From contig CAVUKZ010000007.1 of the NCBI GenBank assembly GCA_963742205.1, positions 1-64,000 of the forward strand: a stretch of DNA of 64,000 nt, written 5' to 3'. This document shows, one piece after another, positions 60,111 to 64,000 of the stretch (positions are counted from its first letter, which is position 1; each line of letters opens with the position of its first letter). The DNA comes from WHSW01 sp963742205. Lineage in GTDB: Bacteria; Actinomycetota; Thermoleophilia; Solirubrobacterales; 70-9. Below the pieces are notes generated by a model. The model was not told the origin of the DNA and ran no database searches. It saw only the letters and a list, made by a program, of their open reading frames with translations. The position numbers and the translations under genes were made by a program.

Positions 60111-61274
60111 CTCCAGTCGCCGTCGCGACGGCGATGTGATCTTCGTCTGGCGTCCAGGGCGCCGTGAACGACATCCAGACGCGCGTGCTGAGCGCCGGCG
60201 GCGTTCTCAGCCCGGTGCAGAGGATCTCGCCGGCCGGATCCGACGCCATCGAGCCCGAGGTGGCGGTCGACGCCGACGGCGACGCGGTCTACACCTGGAC
60301 CAACGATCAGCCGACGTTCGATCAGATCCAGGCGCGGGCGCGCACCGCCGCCGGTGTCGCTGAGTCCCACGCAGGACATCTCGCCCCAGTCGACGGCCGG
60401 GATCGTGAACGTCGCGGTCGACGACTCCGGCGACGCGATCATCACTGGGGGGACGCCCCGGCCGGGATTGAAGCGATCCAGACGCGGGCGCGCAGCGCGG
60501 CCGGTGTCCTCGGCCCTGTGCAACCGGTCCGCCCCGGCGAACGCCGTACTCAGCCGGAATGAGCGGGCGCGCTCGCCGTCGACGCCGACGGCGACGCCCT
60601 CTACACCTGGCAGGTCTCCGACGGCACCAACCGGCGCGTGCAGGCCCGGGCGCGCTCGGCCGCCGGCGTCCTGGGCCGCGTGCGGACGCTGTCGGCGGCG
60701 GGGCAGGACGCTCGTGACCCCCAGGTCGCGGCGGAGCCCGACGGCGACGCGGTGTTCACCTGGGCGCGGTCCGACGGCACGATGCTTCCGCGTTCAGGCG
60801 CGGACCCGCACCGCCGCCGGCGCCCTCGCCCGGGCGCAGACCCTGTCGCCGGCCGGGCACGACGGCCTCGTTCCGGTGGTCGGGGTCGCGCCCACCGGCG
60901 ACTCGGTTTTCTCGTGGACGCGCTCCGACGGCACGAATTTCCGCGTGCAGACGCGGGCGCGAGCCGCCACGGGGGCCCTGAGCCCGGTGCAGACGGCCTC
61001 GGCCGCGGGGCAGGACGCCAGCACGCCGGGGATCGGCGTCGACGCCGAGGCCAATGCCGTCCTCTTCTGGTTTCAGCCCGTGCCACCGTTCACCGTAATC
61101 CAGGCCCGTGAGCGCACGGCCGCGGGCTCCCTCCAGGCCACCCAGACCCTCTCCGGGGACGCCCAGACCGGCCCCGACCTCAACCTCGCCGTCAACCCCG
61201 ACGGCGTCGCGGCCGCGGTCTGGGAGTTCACCGACGGCGCGAATCGCCCCGTTCAGGGAGCGATCGGCCCCTAG
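60111..61274 (+). pseudogene. Repeat-rich (beta-propeller-like) surface protein, broken
   Basis: About seven degenerate units of roughly 45 residues, each with a DADGDAV(Y/F)TW core and RVQARARTAAG. Clean examples: EVAVDADGDAVYTWTNDQ, VAAEPDGDAVFTWARSDGT, GVDAEANAVLFWFQ. The frame switches at about 60150, 60355, 60470, 60560, 60650 and 60795, ending at a stop at 61274 (NRPVQGAIGP). No start or signal peptide found. Either a true pseudogene or another poor-quality stretch. Confidence 0.6.
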
Positions 61275-61279
61275 TCCGC

Positions 61280-62407
61280 ATGCAGCTCCTGGCGGCTGTT
61301 GTCCTCGCGGTGCTGGCGCTTGCCGCTCCGGCCGAGGCATTCGTCTACTGGGGCAACTTCAATGACAACGGGATCGGCCGCTCGGACCTCGACGGCCGCA
61401 ACCGCGACCAGAGCGTGGTCGTCGGGGCGGCGGGCCCGGTGGGGATCGCGGTCGACGACAAGCACGTCTACTGGGCCAACTTCAACGCGGGCACGGTCGG
61501 ACGCGCGCAGCTCGACGGCACGAACGCGAACCAGGCCCTGATCACGACCACGAGTGCGACCCGGGGCGTCGCGCTCGACTCCGAGCATGTCTACTGGACC
61601 AACCCGTTCGACGGGACGATCGGACGGGCGAACCTCGACGGCTCTGCTGCCGACCCGACATTCATCACGGGGGCCGGCGGCGATGCCGACGTCGCGGTCG
61701 ATGGCTCCCACATCTACTGGACCGACCTCGACGCCGGGGTGATCGGGCGCGCGAACCTCGACGGGTCGGCTCCCGTGCCGGCCTTCGTCACCGGCCTGCG
61801 CGGACCCGTTGGAATAGCGGTCGACGGCGCGCACCTGTACTGGAGCGAGACGGAATCGGGAACGATCGGCCGCGCCAATCTCGACGGCTCGGGTGTCGAC
61901 CAGGGCCTGCTCACCGGGCTCGCCGGGCCGGTGGAGGTCGCGGTCGACGCCAACCACATCTACTGGACGAACAACAGCGCGAACACGGTCGGCCGCGCCG
62001 CGCTGGACGGGAGCGGGGCGGATTTGGCGTTCATCCCCACGCTCGCGGGGCCCTCTGGCGTGGCCGTGAACGCGCCCCTCGGTGATGCCCAGGCAAAGGG
62101 GCGGCAGGCGCAGCGCGGCAGGCGCATCCGCGTCCGGGTCGAGGTGACGGCCGGCGAGACACTGAGCGCGTATGCCGGCGGCCGGATCCGAGCAGGGGGG
62201 AAGAGGTTCCGCCTGCGGCCCAAGACGGTCGAGGTTGCGACGCACGCGACCAGAGTGCTGACCCTGCACCCGCGGCCTCAGGTGCGCGGGCGCATCGCCA
62301 GGCGCCTACGCAGCGGGAAGCGAACCGTCGCCAAGCTCTACGTCGCGCTCAACGACGGCGCCGGCAACGGCTTCTCCGAGCGCCTGCGGGTGAACCTCAG
62401 GCGGTAG
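61280..62407 (+). CDS. Secreted YWTD-type beta-propeller protein
   Basis: 375 residues with signal LLAAVVLAVLALAAPAEA. Six blades with the repeated VYWTN/HIYWTD and TIGRANLDGSG pattern, like the LDL-receptor class B/NHL propellers, then a basic C-terminal domain (RGRRIRVRVEVTAGETL). Likely extracellular binding or matrix protein. It follows the broken repeat gene by 5 bases; both may belong to one surface locus. Confidence 0.75.
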   Translation: MQLLAAVVLAVLALAAPAEAFVYWGNFNDNGIGRSDLDGRNRDQSVVVGAAGPVGIAVDDKHVYWANFNAGTVGRAQLDGTNANQALITTTSATRGVALDSEHVYWTNPFDGTIGRANLDGSAADPTFITGAGGDADVAVDGSHIYWTDLDAGVIGRANLDGSAPVPAFVTGLRGPVGIAVDGAHLYWSETESGTIGRANLDGSGVDQGLLTGLAGPVEVAVDANHIYWTNNSANTVGRAALDGSGADLAFIPTLAGPSGVAVNAPLGDAQAKGRQAQRGRRIRVRVEVTAGETLSAYAGGRIRAGGKRFRLRPKTVEVATHATRVLTLHPRPQVRGRIARRLRSGKRTVAKLYVALNDGAGNGFSERLRVNLRR

Positions 62408-62421
62408 AGCAGCGCGCGCCC

Positions 62422-62451
62422 TTGACAGGTGACCATTTAGTCACCTATTAT
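62422..62451 (+). promoter_or_regulatory. Promoter with embedded operator for the ArsR-SRPBCC operon
   Basis: TTGACA (62422-62427), 18-base spacer, TATTAT (62446-62451), 7 bases to the ATG: a near-consensus leaderless promoter. AGGTGAC-CATTTA-GTCACCT (62427-62446) fills the spacer as a perfect 7-bp palindrome, the likely autoregulatory ArsR site. Confidence 0.8.
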
Positions 62452-62458
62452 CTCGGCC

Positions 62459-62770
62459 ATGGACGAGGTATTCAGGGCGCTTGCCGATCCGACCCGCCGG
62501 GCCCTGCTCGACGCGCTGTACGAGCGCGACGGTCAGACCCTGGGCCAGCTCGGCGAGCCGCTGGAGATGACCCGCTTCGGCGTCATGAAGCACCTGCGGG
62601 TGCTGGAGGACGCCGGCCTGGTGACGACGAAACGTCGCGGGCGGGAGAAGCTCCACTTCCTGAACCCGGTCCCGATCCGGCTCATCCACGACCGCTGGGT
62701 GAGCAAATACGCCGAGCCCTGGGTGGCGACACTCAGCGGCCTCAAGCACACACTCGAGGAGGAAGCGTGA
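62459..62770 (+). CDS. ArsR-family transcriptional regulator
   Basis: 103 residues, winged helix: VFRALADPTRRALLDAL, then recognition helix LEMTRFGVMKHLRVLEDAGLV. No metal-binding Cys pair, so not an arsenic sensor; it belongs to the SRPBCC-linked subgroup that represses its own operon. Overlaps the next start by one base. Confidence 0.9.
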   Translation: MDEVFRALADPTRRALLDALYERDGQTLGQLGEPLEMTRFGVMKHLRVLEDAGLVTTKRRGREKLHFLNPVPIRLIHDRWVSKYAEPWVATLSGLKHTLEEEA

Positions 62771-63228
62771 TGGAGAAGGTCTACGAGATCTACATCAAGA
62801 CGACACCGGAACGGCTCTGGGAGGCGATCACCGATTCGGAGCTGCGCAGCAAGTACTCGTTCGGCGTCGGCACCCGCTCGGACTGGGAGCCCGGCTCTCG
62901 ATACGAGGCCGTGCACCAGGGTGCCGGGCTGACGATCGCCGAGGGCGAGAACCTCGAGGTCGATCCGCCGCGGCGCCTCGTCCAGAGCTTCACGGCGCTC
63001 TGGGGCGATGACGTCAAGAGCGAGGGGGTCTCGCGCGTGACCTGGGAGATCGAGCCGGTCGAGGACTCATGCCGGTTGGTGGTCACCCACGACGAGCTCC
63101 GCGAGGGGGCCAACGATCAGCTCTACGGCGGCTGGCCGATGATCCTCTCCGGCCTCAAGACGCTGCTCGAGACCGGCGAGCTGCTGACCACGCCCGGCTC
63201 CCTGCGCTACTCGGAGTCGTTCGCCTGA
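62770..63228 (+). CDS. SRPBCC (AHSA1-type) protein
   Basis: 152 residues. VYEIYIKTTPERLWEAITDSEL opens the fold; GWPMILSGLKTLLETGELL is the C-terminal helix. Probably binds a hydrophobic ligand; its partner regulator is the ArsR gene upstream. ATG 62770, with GTG 62767 possible. Confidence 0.88.
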   Translation: MEKVYEIYIKTTPERLWEAITDSELRSKYSFGVGTRSDWEPGSRYEAVHQGAGLTIAEGENLEVDPPRRLVQSFTALWGDDVKSEGVSRVTWEIEPVEDSCRLVVTHDELREGANDQLYGGWPMILSGLKTLLETGELLTTPGSLRYSESFA

Positions 63229-63237
63229 GCTCCCCGG

Positions 63238-63268
63238 GACGCCGCGCCCCTGCCCGGGGCGCGGCGTC
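63238..63268. terminator. Bidirectional terminator
   Basis: GACGCCGCGCCCC-TGCCC-GGGGCGCGGCGTC, perfect 13-bp stem between the convergent SRPBCC and secreted-protein genes. Confidence 0.75.
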
Positions 63269-63282
63269 GCCGGTGCGCTGCT

Positions 63283-64000
63283 TTACGGCCCGGTGTTGGT
63301 GGTCACCACCGTCGGCGTGCGCGACGGGGCGTTGTTCGGGAACAGGGCCAGGATGCCCGGGTCGTCGCCCGGCGCGGCGGAGCCGGTCGAGACCGTGATC
63401 GGGTCCGCGGCCGAGCAGTTGCCGCCCTGCCAGAAGCCGCGGCAGACCAGCGGATCGATGTCGAGCGCCGGATCCGTGACGTTGAGCCGGGCGTTGTAGA
63501 CGCCCGTGCTCGGGTCGACGTCGCCGACCGTGTCGCAGAACTGGCTCGGGATGTCGCCGGAGAAGCGGCCCGTGCAGGCGGTGGCCTGGTAGGCGATCTC
63601 CGAGTTCGCCGCCGTGATCCCGATCCTGCGCGCGTCGACCACCAGGCCGACCAGGTTCGAGTTGTAGTTCGAGTAGTCGGCGAAGTACGTCGCCGTGCAG
63701 TCGTCGAGCGCGTTCTGCAGGGCGAGGTTGAACACGCACACCTCGCCGCCCGGTGCCGCCTGCTTGACGAGCAGGTAGTCGGCCGGGATGCCCTCGTCGT
63801 CGCCGGCGTACACGCCGTCCGCGCCGAGGTCGACGAGCACGTCCACCTCGAGCGTCTCGGTGACGTTGTGGACGCCCGCGGTCTGAACCCCGAACTCGAC
63901 CGGGTCGCCGGGCGGGGTCGGATCGGCCAGGAAGTCCTGCCAGCTGATCCCGCCGAACGCGTCGGTGCCGGCTCGGGACACCCTCCGCCGTGCCGTCGCG
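63283..64000 (-). CDS. C-terminal part of a secreted protein, possibly an S8-type protease
   Basis: At least 239 residues, 5' end outside the window. The piece is beta-rich with several Cys (GEVCVFNL, CTGRFSGDIPSQFC, PLVCRGFWQGGNC) and ends NNAPSRTPTVVTTNTGP. It resembles the C-terminal extension of actinobacterial subtilisin-like exoproteases, but no catalytic triad is in view, so this is a guess from memory of the family. Confidence 0.5.
   Translation of the reverse strand, partial: ATARRRVSRAGTDAFGGISWQDFLADPTPPGDPVEFGVQTAGVHNVTETLEVDVLVDLGADGVYAGDDEGIPADYLLVKQAAPGGEVCVFNLALQNALDDCTATYFADYSNYNSNLVGLVVDARRIGITAANSEIAYQATACTGRFSGDIPSQFCDTVGDVDPSTGVYNARLNVTDPALDIDPLVCRGFWQGGNCSAADPITVSTGSAAPGDDPGILALFPNNAPSRTPTVVTTNTGP

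Noticed and set aside
59651..60523. 290-residue minus-strand open frame in the decayed region
   Set aside because: Arg/Ala/Gly-rich shadow composition with no motif; the plus strand shows the repeat units.
59522..61276. Insertion sequence or attachment-site pair bounded by the 24-base repeat
   Set aside because: No transposase or integrase between the copies; the repeat is the coding end of one gene.

Overview
The window is GC-rich (about 70%) actinobacterial chromosome. Gene order from about 7.7 to 41.5 kb follows the mycobacterial core block: tilS, hpt, ftsH, folP, folB, folK, coaX, lysS, clpC, radA, disA, carD, ispD, ispF, cysS, rlmB, with lineage-specific genes inserted. The SigH-like sigma factor, LamG and beta-propeller surface proteins and many GTG/TTG starts suggest a Thermoleophilia/Solirubrobacterales-like lineage. 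That placement is inference; no rRNA is present. No phage, insertion sequence or CRISPR array was seen.

Layout. 1-12 kb: a secreted transglycosylase/M23 peptidase, a nucleoside phosphorylase between two small coiled-coil proteins, an epimerase, a lysophospholipid acyltransferase, an SCP2-like protein, a MerR-like/adenylate-cyclase protein, tilS, hpt and ftsH. Almost every gene here carries several single-base frameshifts, which most likely reflects poor local sequence quality. 12.3-23.7 kb: folate genes, a GST-like protein, coaX, dusB, greA, lysS, FHA and lipoprotein genes, and clpC. 23.7-29.3 kb: accessory insert with a LamG membrane protein, a beta-helix exoprotein and two transporters. 29.3-41.6 kb: radA, a 14-codon ORF, disA (c-di-AMP synthase), carD, ispD, a DUF389 gene, a PHP phosphatase, ispF, an acyl-CoA synthetase, lipid and small-protein genes, cysS and rlmB. 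41.7-49.1 kb: a SigH-like sigma factor behind a strong promoter, tRNA-Thr(UGU), an iron-type dehydrogenase, a PlsC-GpsA fusion, two ECF sigma/anti-sigma pairs and a rhomboid protease. 49.1-56.8 kb: cobalamin-binding protein, pterin dehydratase, hydrolase, wecB, and a DUF47-Pit phosphate pair with a large membrane protein. 56.8-64 kb: a TadE-TadE-(TadG/VanY/transglycosylase) triplet, decayed repeat-protein sequence, a YWTD-type propeller, an ArsR-SRPBCC pair and a truncated secreted protein.

How the parts relate. Several genes act on the cell envelope and membrane lipids: three acyltransferases, the GpsA fusion, WecB, two transglycosylases, FtsH and rhomboid. Others serve cofactor and isoprenoid supply (folate, CoA, MEP pathway) and transcription control (CarD, GreA, three sigma factors). 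The most striking sequence-wide signal is a TANNNT hexamer 5-10 bases before the start codon of about twenty first-in-operon genes. This points to widespread leaderless transcription, whereas downstream genes are coupled by GTGA/ATGA overlaps.
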